Source of the DNA: UBA9676 sp963837105
Lineage (GTDB): Bacteria; Actinomycetota; Actinomycetes; Streptosporangiales; Streptosporangiaceae
NCBI GenBank assembly: GCA_963837105.1
Contig: CAWIMG010000002.1
Location: 28,632 to 92,631 of the forward strand
Reading direction: 5' to 3'
Length of the DNA: 64,000 bases
Part shown: one piece after another, positions 1-10,120 of the stretch
Layout: every line of letters begins with the position of its first letter
Position numbering within the stretch: the first letter of the stretch is position 1
The notes under the pieces: model-generated
Databases searched by the model: none
Seen by the model: the letters and a program-made list of their open reading frames with translations, nothing else
What the model was told of the DNA's origin: nothing
Position numbers and translations under genes: made by a program

Positions 1-219
1 AGGAGTCAAAATGTGGACGCAAGCGCACGGTGACGGTGGGGCAATGCCGCCGCCTTCCCTGGCCAGTAAGCAACGCTAACCGTGCGAACCCACCCTGGGA
101 CGCTGCGTCGGATGCGAAAGCTCAGGTCACCGCTGATTCAGACGGACTCCGACGGCGTGACCGGTAGCCGGTCCAGCAGCACGGGCCGGCCGTTGAGCCG
201 CCCGCCTGCTACGGGTGGG

Positions 220-519
220 TCAGTCAGGATGCCGGTCGGTCCAGGCGTCGATGACGTCGAGCACGTTGGTGGCAGGCTCGGGCGGCACGAAGCCGAGCAT
301 TTCCTGCAGCAGCGGGTGGACGACTGGGTGCAGGCGCTGCTCGGCGAACGCCTCGTAGTCGTCCTTGGACTGCCAGACATCGACATAGCGCAGCCCGGTG
401 TCGGTGCGCCAGGCGAGGTGGGCGATCAGGCCATCCGGGCGCTGCGGGCCAAGGCCTTCCTTGATACGGGCGTAGGTCTCGGCGTTGATCGGCACGTCGT
501 AGGTGAATGCGTAGCTCAT
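220..519 (-). CDS. Small ABM-like hypothetical protein
   Basis: A 99-residue soluble protein starting MSYAFTYDVPINAETYARI. Its size and the alternating aromatic and acidic pattern (HLAWRTDTGLRYVDVWQS) resemble dimeric alpha-beta barrel proteins of the antibiotic-biosynthesis-monooxygenase type; this is a fold guess, with no catalytic motif to prove it. A purine-rich ribosome site (GGAGAGGG) precedes the ATG. The gene diverges from a TetR gene 51 bp away, so it is probably the target of that regulator. Substrate unknown. Confidence 0.7.
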   Translation of the reverse strand: MSYAFTYDVPINAETYARIKEGLGPQRPDGLIAHLAWRTDTGLRYVDVWQSKDDYEAFAEQRLHPVVHPLLQEMLGFVPPEPATNVLDVIDAWTDRHPD

Positions 520-544
520 CGGGCCCTCTCCTATATTGGCCCGA
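519..544. promoter_or_regulatory. Inverted repeat, candidate TetR operator
   Basis: TCGGGCC (519-525) and GGCCCGA (538-544) are perfect 7-bp arms around a 12-bp AT-richer spacer. They lie between the divergent 99-residue gene and the TetR gene, and the left arm reaches the start codon of the former. TetR repressors commonly bind such palindromes between themselves and a divergent target; the assignment is inferred from position. Confidence 0.5.
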
Positions 545-570
545 AATAGCTTCGGACTAATATCTGTATC

Positions 571-1218
571 ATGGCCCCCATGCCAGCCCCTGTCAAGCGG
601 CGCTACGACGCAACCCGCCGCCGCCAGGCCGCCGCCCGCACCCGGACGGCGATCCTGGACGCCGCCCGGGAGCTGTTCACCGCACGCGGATACACCGCCA
701 CCCCGATGACCGCGATCGCCGAGCGGGCCGGGGTGGCGCTCGACACCGTCTACGCCTCAGTCGGCCGCAAACCCGAACTGGCCCGGCTGCTGGTCGAGAC
801 CGCGATCTCCGGTACCGACCAGGCCATCCCCGCCGAACAGCGCGACTACGTGCGGGCGGTCCAAGCCGCCCCAGACGCCCCAACCAAGATCGCCCTCTAC
901 GCCGCGGCAGTCACGGCGATCGCCCCCCGCCTAGCGCTCGTGCTCGCCATCGTCCAGCAGGCCGCCCACACCGAACCGGAACTGGCCGCGCTGTGGGACG
1001 AGATCGCCGAGCGCCGCGCCGCTAACATGCGCCGCTTCGTCGCCGACCTCGCCACCGTCACCCCACTGCGCATCGACCCCAGCGAGGCCGCCGACATCGT
1101 CTGGGCCACCAACGCCGCCGAGCTCTACCAGCTGCTGGTCGGCCGGCGAGGCTGGAGCCCGCAACGCTACGAACGCTTCCTCACCGACACCTGGCGCCGC
1201 CTGCTCCTCCCCGGCTAA
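571..1218 (+). CDS. TetR/AcrR family transcriptional regulator
   Basis: A 215-residue one-domain repressor. Residues about 20-70 form the TetR DNA-binding domain (AILDAARELFTARGYTATPM followed by AIAERAGVALDTVYASVGRK). The remaining all-helical part would be the ligand-binding and dimer domain. The length is normal for the family. It is transcribed away from the small ABM-like gene, with a palindrome between them, so autoregulation and control of that neighbour are likely. The ligand cannot be predicted. The gene is intact, unlike most of those that follow up to 9.5 kb. Confidence 0.88.
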   Translation: MAPMPAPVKRRYDATRRRQAAARTRTAILDAARELFTARGYTATPMTAIAERAGVALDTVYASVGRKPELARLLVETAISGTDQAIPAEQRDYVRAVQAAPDAPTKIALYAAAVTAIAPRLALVLAIVQQAAHTEPELAALWDEIAERRAANMRRFVADLATVTPLRIDPSEAADIVWATNAAELYQLLVGRRGWSPQRYERFLTDTWRRLLLPG

Positions 1219-1457
1219 CCGGGTAACCGCCGACGGCCAGGCGCCCCGCCCAGGCGAACTACAGCGCACCGGCCGGCACCGACGCGGCAGATCAGTTCTT
1301 ACGCACCGTCGGGCTGATACACGGCAGCGCGCCAGCGCCCACGCCGAACCACACGGAGCGCTTATGCCGGAGTGTGAGACGTCGGGCAGGTGGCATCTGA
1401 GGTGGTTGGACGGGCTGGGCGGCCGCCCCGGCGGCGCCAGGCGCTGCTCGGGCTGCC

Positions 1458-1726
1458 GCTGTGTAGCTGCGGATACTGGGGGAGGAGCAACGGCCTCCGG
1501 CTAGGGCAACGGCCCGGTGGCCGTCGTTACATCTTGCGAGTGAGCTGGGGCTTTCCGCGGCTGAGGTGCTGCTGCCGGGGACATGATCCGGAACGCTTCC
1601 GCGTTTCCGCAGATCACAAGGCCTGGCGCCGAGTTGGCCTAGGATTGTCGAAGTGTTCGAATTTATGCCTCTGAACAGTGCCCCCGGCAGGATTCGAACC
1701 TGCGCTCACGGCTCCGGAGGCCGTTG
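1458..1726 (-). repeat. Long direct repeat R1 with tRNA-Arg 3'-end copy (att remnant)
   Basis: From about 1653 to 1726 the DNA matches 26149-26222 almost base for base, including the anticodon loop, T arm and 3' acceptor strand of tRNA-Arg(CCG). After 1726 the match stops, so the 5' half of the tRNA is missing. To the left the similarity continues in patches to about 1458 (GTAGCTGCGGATACTGGG is shared with 25951 onward), including a hairpin CAACGGCC-CGGT-GGCCGTCG. The layout fits a left attachment site left by site-specific integration. The flanks 1219-1457 and 1727-1911 show no convincing gene. Confidence 0.8.
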
Positions 1727-1911
1727 CCGTGCATGCCCCTGGCCTGCGAAAACGTGCTCGCGGATGGCCTGCCCGGCGCGTATCGGGCGCGGCCCACCGA
1801 CTGACCGGCCGTGCTTGGCTTCGGCCATGCACTCGCAGCGCGCCAGGCTGACAGCCTCGATGTGATTGGCGGCGGTAATGCCGCCTCTTGCGCTGCCATC
1901 GGGCTGGTGCC

Positions 1912-1923
1912 GGGGGGGGGGGG
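1912..1923. repeat. Run of 12 G
   Basis: An uninterrupted tract of twelve G lies just before the IS256-type transposase remnant. It is about where the left end of the insertion sequence should be. Such runs are prone to slippage and to assembly error; no gene reads through it. Confidence 0.9.
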
Positions 1924-1945
1924 TCGTGTCCCGCCGCCGGTGTAA

Positions 1946-2825
1946 ATGACAACGGACGTAGGTTCCTTCAAGAGCTACCAACTCATCGAAGGAAGGACTA
2001 CGCCCGTGTCTGTTCGAGTATCGCCTACCGGGAAGATCCGTGCCGAGATCGACGCCCTGTTCGACGGGGAGCGTGAGCTGGGCGAGGTGATCGAGGACGT
2101 CGCCCGGCTGGGTGCCCGCCTGATCATCCAGACCGCGCTGGAGGCCGAGGTGGAGGTATTCCTCGGCCGGGCCCGTTACCAGCGTGCTGCCGGTGTTGAG
2201 GGCGCCGCGGCCGGGATGCGTAACGGCTACTGCCCGGCGACGTGAGAGACGACCGCCGGGCCGGTGACGGTGGCCCGGCCCAAGCTGCGCGGCACGACGG
2301 AGGCGTTCGCCTCGCGCCTGTTCGGCAAGAGCATCACGAAATCGAATGCGCTGGAGTCGCTGGTGATCGCCGGGTTCGTGCGGGGCCTGTCGGTCCGCGA
2401 CGTGGAGAACACCCTCGCCGACGCCCTGGGCGCGGAGGCGGCGCTGAGTAGGTGGACGGTGTCGCGGATCTGCCGAGGCGATCGGGGATGAGTTCACCGC
2501 CTGGTCGTCCAGGCGGCTGGACGGCCTGCAACTGGATTACCTGTTCCTGGACGCCTCGATGTTCAAGATGCACCCCTGCGCCCGGGCCGAGCCGGTGCTG
2601 GCGGCGTGGGGCATCACCACCGACGGCGCGCCGGTGTTCGTCGCGCTGGCCGCGGGCGGCAGCGAGTCCGCCGACGCGTGGGGCGATTTCCTCGACGGGC
2701 TGCGCAGCCGGGGCCTGCGCCCGCCGCTGCTGGTCATCTCCGACGGCGCCGCCGGGCTGATCAGCGCCGCGGAGTCGGTACTGGCGCGGTCACTGCGCCA
2801 GAAATGCCTGATCCACCGGGCTCGG
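1946..2825 (+). pseudogene. IS256-family (mutator-type) transposase, broken
   Basis: Three consecutive frames together give an IS256/MULE-type DDE transposase: the N-terminal region (IRAEIDALFDGERELGEVIE), then LFGKSITKSNALESLVIAGF, then the catalytic core with LDYLFLDA (first Asp) and LVISDGAAGL (second Asp). It ends abruptly after QKCLIHR, before the catalytic Glu. Frame breaks lie near 2245 and 2485. The intact family is about 400 residues; here roughly the last third is missing, replaced at about 2826 by an unrelated minus-strand gene remnant. The element is almost certainly dead and marks a rearrangement point. Confidence 0.88.
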
Positions 2826-3328
2826 CGGGGCCGGTCGCCTCGAACCCCAGTGTCCACCAGTCCTGGCCGCCGGTGCGGACCTCGGTGAGTTCCACTTCAC
2901 ACCCCGCCATCGCCCAGCTGCGCCGGCGCGCGACCATCTGCCCGTCGGCCGATGAGAACCGGCTGATCCGCCGCCTCTTGGACTGGCCGCCAGCCGCGGG
3001 TTGGCGCTGTGCTGGCTGAGTGGGCGGAAGGGGAACGACCACTTCTGCCAGGACTCCATCCGCCCGCGGGCGCGGCCCGTCACCTCCAGCATCCCCGGGC
3101 TCCCGCGGAACACCTTCACCTCCAGCGCCCCGCCTCCGCGGACCTTCACCGACAGCCTGGGGGACGGTGGATCGACAGGTAGGTGTCCTCGCGTGATTCC
3201 ACCCGAGCCGGGAACCGCCCGAACCATCGGGCCACCGCAGCCGTCAGCTGGCCCGCAAGATCGAGCGCACCGAGGCTGCTGACCCCTTCGCTGACCGGGC
3301 TGTCAGGCGGTTCAGCCGTCATCGCCAC
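2826..3328 (-). pseudogene. Conserved protein of unknown function, frameshifted
   Basis: Reading the minus strand from 3328 through three frames gives one coherent protein: TAAVARWFGRFPARVESRED, then LSVKVRGGGALEVKVFRGSP and GRMESWQKWSFPF, then AGCEVELTEV and QDWWTLGFEATG. The composition is clearly coding. I do not recognise the family; the many paired charged and hydrophobic beta-like strands suggest a beta-rich cytoplasmic protein. Breaks are near 3150 and 3010, and the C-terminus is lost at the junction with the transposase remnant. Confidence 0.6.
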
Positions 3329-3368
3329 ATGCTTCTGTCCTTTGCCTTGCCGGTGCCGTGCTACGAGG

Positions 3369-4085
3369 TCAGCTCAGCCGTATCAGGCCGCTGACTGCCA
3401 GATAGGCGCCCAGGATCAGGGCGGTGTAGGCCATGAGCTGCCGGGCGTGGCCCAGCAGCCAGTCCTGGGCGTGCTTGAGCGCCGCCTTGGTGGCCTCGGG
3501 CCGCAGTTCCAGGAACACGAACGGAATGATGATCAGCGCGAACTCGATGAGGACGAAGACGACGACTGCGCGCCGGCACCCTGGGCCGCGGTCGAGGATT
3601 TGCCGGTGACCAGATTGTGCAGCGCGGTCAGGTAGGCGGCGCCGGGGAGGCCGATCAGCGCGCCGACCAGCATGGCGAGCCCGAGCCGGGCGAGCCAGCA
3701 CCCGTGGCGCCCAGCTGTCCTTCTTCTTCTTTCCGGCTTCTCCGGCTTCTCCGGCTGCCCGCCGAGTCTGCCCGCATGCCGCCTTCCGCCTGCCGTGCAG
3801 GCGGCCCGTAGCGACCAGCCCGCCGACGGCGAGCAAGAGCAGGCCGAGGGCCAGGTTGACGCCAGCGCCACTGTTTTCTGGGAATCGACGATATCCGGCG
3901 TGGAGGACGAGCACGTCCAGCAGGCCGATCGTCAGGGCCACCGTCAGGCCGCCGAGCAGACGCACAGGAACATTGCCCGCGGCCGCCGGTTCTCGATCAG
4001 CAGGGTTCATGGTCAGCAGTTTCGGGTTCAGCGCCGCGATGAACGCCAGCGCGAAGAACTCGGCGTCATCGCCCGTCAGCCAGCA
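3369..4085 (-). pseudogene. GAP-family (Sap-like) membrane protein remnant
   Basis: The combined frames contain FFALAFIAALNPKLL, RLLGGLTVALTIGLLDVLVL, NLALGLLLLAVGGLVATGRL, a KKKK stretch, LGLAMLVGALIGLPGAAYLT and the last segment VVVFVLIEFALIIIPFVFLE with tail LSGLIRLS-like residues. The alternation of membrane helices and the ALNPK motif match the GAP/Sap family of small-molecule or lipid exporters. The N-terminal third is missing and there are breaks near 3600 and 3730. An intact relative lies at 17546-18220. Confidence 0.7.
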
Positions 4086-4120
4086 GTTCCGCTCATCATC
4101 CCCGTGGGCGGCGTGCCTTG

Positions 4121-4926
4121 TCAGTGGCCATCTCGGGACGGGGACGCGGTGCCAAGGATCGACAGGTCGCCGCCCTCGGCGGCCTCGCGTTCGTCCTTGT
4201 TCTCGGGGCAGTCCCGCACGGCCATGATGATGGCGACGGCGATGGCGGCGCCGAGCACCGGCCCGGCGAGACACCCACCAGCCGGTGTAGTTGTTGCGAC
4301 GATGTCGGGGCCCAGGGTGCGGGCCGGGTTCATCGAGGCGCCGCTCATCGGGCTGGCGAACACCCAGCAGCGCCACCGTCGAGCCGACCGCGATGGCGGC
4401 GTTGTGGCCGATGCTGCGGCGCCGGTGGCGGTGTTGAGGATGACCGACACCAGGATCGCGGTGAGGACGGTTTCCATGACCAGCGATTTCCATTGCCCAC
4501 CGGGGGTGGTGATCGGGTAGTTCCCGCCCGCGCTCACGTCCCCGAACATGAGCTGCAGGAACAGCGCACACGAATAGTGCCGCGACTTGCACCCCCATAC
4601 GGTGCCACCCATTTTGCGGGGGAACACCCCGCGGGCGGTGAAGCGAAGGTCACCGCCGGGTTGATGTGCAGCCCCGACAGCGGCCCCCAGGCGTAGATCA
4701 TGGCCATCACCACCGCCCCGGGCGCGATCACCGCCGCGGTCCGGCTGATCGGGCCGCCGCCCACGTAATGGTTGATCACCCCGGACCCAGCCGCCACCGT
4801 CACCAGCACGAACGTGCCCAGGAACTCGATGATCAGCCGGATCCACAGCGGCCGCTGCCGCAGGGTGTCTTCCTCGAACCGGATCAGGTAGCGGCGCTGC
4901 AGCGACGCGGCGTGCTCGGCGTCCAT
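4121..4926 (-). pseudogene. Aquaporin (MIP channel), frameshifted
   Basis: Starts MDAEHAASLQRRYLIRFEED. Membrane helices FLGTFVLVTVAAGSGVI and AAVIAPGAVVMAMIYAWG are followed by the first pore motif HINPAVTFA. After a frame change come MFGDVSAGGNYP and the second pore motif ASMNPARTLGPD, then a final helix. Both NPA/NPAR signatures mark a water or glycerol channel. At least three frame changes are visible (near 4650, 4440 and 4360), the last two nearly compensating. It lies in the same orientation as the GAP remnant and the DUF2252 remnant, suggesting a former operon. Confidence 0.82.
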
Positions 4927-4989
4927 ATCGGTGACGTCAGCCGATGGTGCGGGCCTTCCATGTGTCGCTTCCGGATTGGGTGGGCGGAA

Positions 4990-6444
4990 TTTGGGTCCGG
5001 GGTTAGTCTCGGTGGCCGCCTCGGCCCTGCCGTCTTTGACGGCGGCTTGGAGCGCGGCGTAGTCGGAGTTCGTTCTGGTCGGCGTAGGTTCGGCAGGTCA
5101 GCGATCGCCTGGTCGAATGCGCCGAGAGCCGCCGAGGTAGGCGGCAGGGCGATGGCGGTCACCGGACGGGCGTGCGCCGGGCCAGGGTCCACCGGCCAGG
5201 CCCTTGTAACCCCCATGCCCGACGAACCATGGCGACGAACTTCCAGTCCTTCAGCCGGCCGGACCGAGAAGTCGCGGTCCACCCGTCGGGCCGGGGTGCG
5301 CGGGTCCAGCCGAGGAAGATGTCGCTTTCGGGGTCGGCATCAGGTGCTGCCCGGCGACGACCCGCTCACCCGTATCGGCGTACTGGCGGCGCCGAACAGC
5401 AGGCGGCCAGGAACCGACGGCTGCGTTCGGGGGCGGCAGGAACAATGGTTCGACTTCGTCTCCGCTGTCCATGAGCAGGATCCGGCGCGGGTGCCGACCG
5501 CCGATGACCTCGCGGGCTGCTGGACCAGCGTGAACTGCTCAAGCAGGTGCCGCCGGTCAGACTGCAGCGTCCGCCGGTACTTGCCCAGGATGCCTTGCAT
5601 TTCCTCGACAGAATCGCGTCGGCCTGGACATCGGTGAAGATCTCCTCGAGAGGGACGATCATCGGCGGGTCGCTGATGATCCGCCGCCTGCCCTCCACCA
5701 GCATGGTCAGCTTGCCCAGCGCCTTTGTGCTGTCACGGCGTGGGCCTTGGCCAGCAGCTTCTTCGGCCCTTCTTGAACCTTTTCGCCTTCATCTGGGCCC
5801 GGGAACCTGCCGATGGCCTGTTCGATGTCCAGGTGCGCATACCAGATGCCAAGGAAAGCCTGCTCGGAAAGGCGCGCATCGCCGTCCGGTACCCCTCAGC
5901 CGCCGCGATGACGATCTTGCGGCGGGCCTTGGCGGACGAACCCGTTGTCCCGGCCCGCCACCGCCAGGCTCGCTGCCAGTCGCTTGACGTCCCACTCAAA
6001 CGGGCCCGGCAGGGTCTCATCGAAATCATTTTAATATCGAAGACCAGCCGCCGCTCGGCGAAGCGAACGCGCCGAAATTCGACAGGTGCGCATCCCCGCA
6101 CAGCTGCACCCGCAGCCCCGAGGCGGGCGTGGTAGCCAGATCAGCTGCCATCGGCAGCGCCGCCCCCCGGTAGAACGAGAACGCCGACACCAGACGGCCG
6201 ACGCCGCACCGGCACCAGCTCCGGCACCCGCGACTGCGCCTGCCCCAGCAGCAGCCCGACCGGATCCCGCGACCCGGCCGGGGCGAACTCCGCATGCGCC
6301 TCCAGCGGAGTCACCGCCGGCATCCTTCCCCTGGGTCACCGCGCGGTCAGCTGCTCCACCATCCCGGCCCGCACCAGCCTGACCGGATGCCCGCGTGGCA
6401 GAGCCCGCCGGCACGCCACTCTCAGTCTTCACAGTCATCGCCAC
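4990..6444 (-). pseudogene. DUF2252 family protein, multiply frameshifted
   Basis: Piecing frames together from 6444 leftwards gives the family in order: TPLEAHAEFAPAGSRDPVGL, AFSFYRGAALPMAADLATTP, the signature GLRVQLCGDAHLSNFGAFAS, RRLVFDI, AEGYRTAMRAF, GRRRIISDPPMIVPLEEIFT, QSDRRHLLEQFTLV, NAAVGSWPPA-like residues, GERVVAGQHLM and a terminal FDQAIADL-like stretch. DUF2252 proteins are about 430-450 residues and kinase-like; their function is unknown. I count at least five breaks, so no full product is possible. The start overlaps the end of the neighbouring decarboxylase-like gene. Confidence 0.8.
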
Positions 6445-6830
6445 TCCCTTCCGCCTAGGCCGCAGTTGTCAGTAACCCGTCTGGTTCCTCCAGCGCGGCG
6501 TGCCACGTCATAGCCGAGCGCGGTCGCCACCTCGGGGGCGGCGGCGACGATCCGGGCGAGCCCGGCGACCGGGGCGATCGCCAGCAGCACGTCGGCGATC
6601 TCGTCTTCACTCGCGCCGCGCCGCCAGCGCCCGGCCGGTGCTCCATTCCAGGCACACCGCCGGCGCCTGATGGCCACCGCCACCCTCAACAGGAGCAGCG
6701 CCGCGGTCTTGGGATCCAGGGCCGATACCCGCGCCAGGTCTAGCCCGAGCCCGGCCTTGTCTTCGGCGAAGGCTTCGTCGATCATCGCCAGGCTGCGCAG
6801 CGTCTCCTGGAATCTCTTCGTCTGGCCCAT
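6435..6830 (-). pseudogene. Carboxymuconolactone decarboxylase-like protein, damaged core
   Basis: The ORF stays open for 131 residues from MGQTKRFQETLRSLAMIDEA. N-terminal AGLGLDLARVSALDPKTAAL and C-terminal GASEDEIADVLLAIAPVAGL match the AhpD/CMD fold. Between them the active-site region reads as garbage (AIRRRRCAWNGAPAGRW), while a neighbouring frame gives the expected APAVCLEWSTGRALA. Two compensating indels therefore scramble about 15 residues around the CxxxW/H motif; the last residues are also off frame. It is probably non-functional unless the indels are sequence errors. Confidence 0.7.
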
Positions 6831-6879
6831 GAGTCTCACCCGCCTCAGGCACCATTCCACGTGGCAGCGGGGCGGGTTC

Positions 6880-6899
6880 CATCGCCCTGATGGGATGAA
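6880..6899 (-). promoter_or_regulatory. Shared 20-bp upstream motif, copy A
   Basis: Read on the minus strand this is TTCATCCCATCAGGGCGATG, centred about 60 bp before the decarboxylase-like start at 6830. Nearly the same 20 bases occur at 9569-9588 and 23372-23391 in the same orientation relative to two other genes. CATC and GATG make it an imperfect palindrome. A shared operator or promoter element is inferred. Confidence 0.55.
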
Positions 6900-7292
6900 G
6901 GTCCGGGAACTTTACCCGTCGAGGAGCCCCAGCTCAAGAGAGCGCGAGGCCGCCTGGACGCGCGCCAGGGCTGGCTTCTGCGCCGCCCGGCGGTCTGCCC
7001 CCCCGGCCGCTACCTGGCCAAGCCCTGGGCCCGGTTCGTGGCCGCAGCTCCGGGCGCCGCGTCCGGCACCGGGCAGCTCAGCGAGTGGGGAGTACCTCGG
7101 GCGTTTGTGGCTGAGTGGCGAGCATTGGATGGGCAGTCATCCGGGTGAGACGCGTCGCTTCCCGCTTGCCTGCCTCGTGCCGGTCATGCAGCGTTTGGAG
7201 TGGATCAGCCGGGCGGGCGTATTGCCGCGCTTGACCTGATCTGAAAACTTAGGCAGATTATGGTGCGCAGACCGTTCCGGGGGGCACCGATC
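6900..7292. other. Intergenic stretch, nothing recognised
   Basis: Between the decarboxylase-like gene (minus) and the LuxR remnant (plus). Both strands give only short frames without similarity I recognise. It may include the LuxR promoter (AT-richer CTGAAAACTTAGGCAGATTA around 7240) and decayed sequence. Confidence 0.4.
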
Positions 7293-9558
7293 ATGGGCGA
7301 GAGTGACGTGCGTCAGCGGGACGGCTGGTCACAGCGTGCCGCGGGTCAGCGTTCGACCTCGTCGCGTCCAAGCTCCGTGCTCCGCTGATACGGCCCGGGA
7401 CCATACGCCGTTTGTCGCTGCTCAACGAGCCGGCGCCGGGGGACCCCGCCCATCGTCGGCGGTCGCGCCGTGGTCTACGGAAAGACGACGTTGTCGTCGC
7501 AGTGGGCCGAGTCCAACGGCCAGGCCTTCGCGTGGGTGTCGGTTGACGAAGCGGACAACGACGCGAAAGTCCTGCTCAGCTACGTCGCGGCGGCGCTCGA
7601 TGCGGTCGAGCCGATCGATGAGCGAGTGTTCGCCGCGCTGGCCTCCCCCGGTGAGTTCGGTGCCCGGCTCGGTTGTCCCCCGGCTGGGGGCGGCGTTTTC
7701 GTCGATGACCTCGCCGGTAACGCTGGTCCTGGACGACGTGCACGTGCTGCGCGACTCCGAGTGCCGGGCGGCGCTGTCGGTGCTGGCCGATCATGTGCCG
7801 GGCGGCTCGCGGCTGGCTCTGGCGGGCCGGGCCGAGCCGCCGCTGCGGATCGCGCGGCTGCGCGCCGAAGGGGAGATCCTGGAGATCGGCCCCGGTGATC
7901 TGTCCCTTACCCGCGAGGAGGTGTCATCGCTGCTGCGTGACGCTGGTGTTGCGCTCGCTCAAGGCGAGGTGGCCGAGCTGCATGGCGGACCGAGGGGTGG
8001 CTGGTGGTTAGATCTCGCGGCCCTTTATCTCCGGGAGGGCGGCCCGTTTGCGGGCGCGGCGGTGTCATTCGGCGGGGATGACCGGCTGGTGAGCGAGTAC
8101 ATGGAGTCGGAGTTCTTGTTGGATTTCTTCTGCGCGTCACAGTGGGCGTCCCCGACCCGGACCTCGGTCCTGGAACGCATATGCGGGCCGCTGTGTGATG
8201 CGGTGCTGGAGATGGGCGGGTCGGCTGCGGTCCTGGCGGAGCTGGCAGGGTCGAATTCGCTGCTGGTGTCGTTCTACCGGCGGGGGAGTGGTATCGCTCG
8301 ATCACCTGTTCCGCGACATGCTGCTGGCCGAGCTGCACCGCCTGGAGCCTGGCCTGATGCCGGTCTGCCGGCGCCGCGCCGCCCTGGGTGCCCGGACAAC
8401 GGCATGCCCGAGGCGGCGCTGGAGTACTGCATGGCAGCCGGGGATGTCGATGGGGCGGCCTCGGTGGGGCAGCTCGTGGTCCCGGCTTACCGGCTGGGCC
8501 GGGTCACGACCATCTCGCGGTGGTTCGGGTGGCTGGAGGATCGGGGCGGGATCGAGGGACACCCAATGGCCGCGGTGCTGGCCTCGCTGTTTTCCGCGCT
8601 GACGGGCAGGCCGGCCGACGCCGAGCGGTGGGGCGATGCGGTCGATCGCTGGCAGTACGGGGACCCGGCCCGGCCCGATGATCCTTCGGCCGAAGCGTGG
8701 GCTGCCCTGCTGCGGGCCATCTTGTGCCGGCGCTGGGGCCGAACAGATGCGCGCCGACGCCGACGAGGCCGTGCGCAGGTTCGCCGCGGGGAGCTTCGTG
8801 ACGCCAGCGCCCGCGCTCCTGCGGGGGATCGCGCGCATCCTTGGCGGTGACCTCGATGGTGGCGAATTGTCCCTGGAAGATGCGGTCAGCGTCGGGGAGA
8901 AGGCTAACGCGCCCGATGACCTCGCGATCGCGCTGTGCGAACAAGCCCTCCTAGCGATGGCACGCAGCCAATGGGACCAGGCCGAAGTCCTCGCTGGCCG
9001 GGCACGCACCGTTTTGCGCCGGGCCGGGATCGAGGAAAGCTACGTGACACCCCTGATCTGCGCGCTGCGAGCCCGCGCGGCTATGCACCGGGCAGATGCC
9101 CCGGCGGCGCGCCGGGAACTCCTCAGTGCCCAGCGGCTGCGGCCTTTGCTGACTTACGCACTGCCCTACCTGGCCGTCCAGGCCCGGATCGAGCTGACCC
9201 GCGTCCACCTCGCGCTGGCCGACCATGCAGGCGCCAGGACGCTCATGCGCGAGGTCGACGACGTGCTTAAGCGCCGACCGGGCCTCGGGACCCTCGCCGG
9301 GGAGGCCAAGGCGCTCTGGGACCAGCTCTCCAGAGAACGCGGTTCAAGCGTCCCCGGAGCATCGGCGCTGACCGCTGCCGAGCTGCGCCTGCTGCCGCTG
9401 CTGTCTACCCACCTGTCGTTCCCCGAGATCGCTCAGGAGATGTTCCTGTCCCGCCACACCATCAAGTCGGAGGCGAACTCGATCTACCGCAAGCTGGGTG
9501 TCTCCTACGTACCCAGGCAGTCTCACGCTCACTTGAACTGGGCCTCCTCGCCGGGTGA
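7293..9558 (+). pseudogene. Large LuxR (MalT/LAL-type) regulator, frameshifted
   Basis: Fragments in successive frames rebuild a STAND-ATPase LuxR protein of about 750 residues: SKLRAPLIRPGTIRRLSLLN, a Walker A remnant (YGKTTLSSQWAE), FAWVSVDEADNDAKVLLSYV, the Walker B region VTLVLDDVHVLRD, GSRLALAGRAEPPLRIARLR, tetratricopeptide-like helices, and the C-terminal helix-turn-helix LTAAELRLLPLLSTHLSFPE with SRHTIKSEANSIYRKLGVS. At least five breaks are seen (near 7340, 7460, 7680, 8290, 8740, 9508); after the last, another frame gives the expected tail ending LELGLLAG at 9558. Frames are open for long stretches, so decay, or poor sequence, is recent. It probably controlled the DUF7144 gene downstream. 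Confidence 0.8.
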
Positions 9559-9568
9559 CGACCGGGCT

Positions 9569-9588
9569 TTCATCCCATCGGGGCGATG
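9569..9588 (+). promoter_or_regulatory. Shared 20-bp upstream motif, copy B
   Basis: TTCATCCCATCGGGGCGATG lies 88 bp before the DUF7144 start at 9677. It differs from the copy at 23372-23391, which is 87 bp before the second DUF7144 gene, at only two central positions. The constant distance argues for a functional site rather than chance, although the two loci are themselves duplicates. Confidence 0.6.
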
Positions 9589-9676
9589 CCACTGCGCGGC
9601 ACGCGGTGGAGCCTAAGAGCGTAGGTAACGGGCTGGAGTCAAGATTCCAGCGACTGCGACGACACAGGGAGTCACG

Positions 9677-10111
9677 ATGACGTCGGCAACCACCCAGCCA
9701 GCCAGGGGCACCGGGGGGCGGCACGCGGAAGGCCACGGCTACGGCCTGGTCCTGTTCGCATCCGTCCTGCTGGTGATCGTCGGCTGCTTCAACCTGATCT
9801 ACGGCATCGCCGCGATCGCCAACTCGCACGTGTTCACCGCCAACGCGCACTACGTGTTCGGCGACCTGCGCACCTGGGGCTGGATCACCCTGGTCATCGG
9901 CGTGCTGCAGCTGCTCGCGGCGGCCGGGGTGCTGGCCGGTAACCAGGCGGCGCGCTGGTTCGGCGTGGCGGTGCTGGGGCTCAGCGCGATCGACCAGATG
10001 TTCTTCATCCCCGCCTACCCGTTCTGGTCGCTGATGATCATCGCGGTCGATGTGGTCGCGCTGTACGGGCTGTGCGCCTACGGCAGCCGCGCCAACCTGG
10101 AAGCCGCCTAG
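9677..10111 (+). CDS. DUF7144 family membrane protein, copy 1
   Basis: A 144-residue protein with four predicted membrane helices: LVLFASVLLVIVGCFNLIYG, TWGWITLVIGVLQLLAAAGV, WFGVAVLGLSAIDQMFFIPA and SLMIIAVDVVALYGLCAYG. GCFNLIYGIAAI and the WGWITL helix are typical of this small actinobacterial family, whose function is unknown. A ribosome site (AGGGAG) precedes the ATG. A 93%-identical copy is at 22859-23284 on the other strand. Upstream are the LuxR remnant and the shared 20-bp motif; downstream is a truncated Rv1733c-like start, the same neighbours as the second copy. Confidence 0.85.
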   Translation: MTSATTQPARGTGGRHAEGHGYGLVLFASVLLVIVGCFNLIYGIAAIANSHVFTANAHYVFGDLRTWGWITLVIGVLQLLAAAGVLAGNQAARWFGVAVLGLSAIDQMFFIPAYPFWSLMIIAVDVVALYGLCAYGSRANLEAA

Positions 10112-10120
10112 GACCGGACG

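Noticed and set aside
1390..1674. 94-codon plus-strand frame before the first tRNA remnant
   Set aside because: It lies within repeat R1; the sequence is better explained as attachment-site DNA, and similar DNA at 25939 on does not keep the frame.
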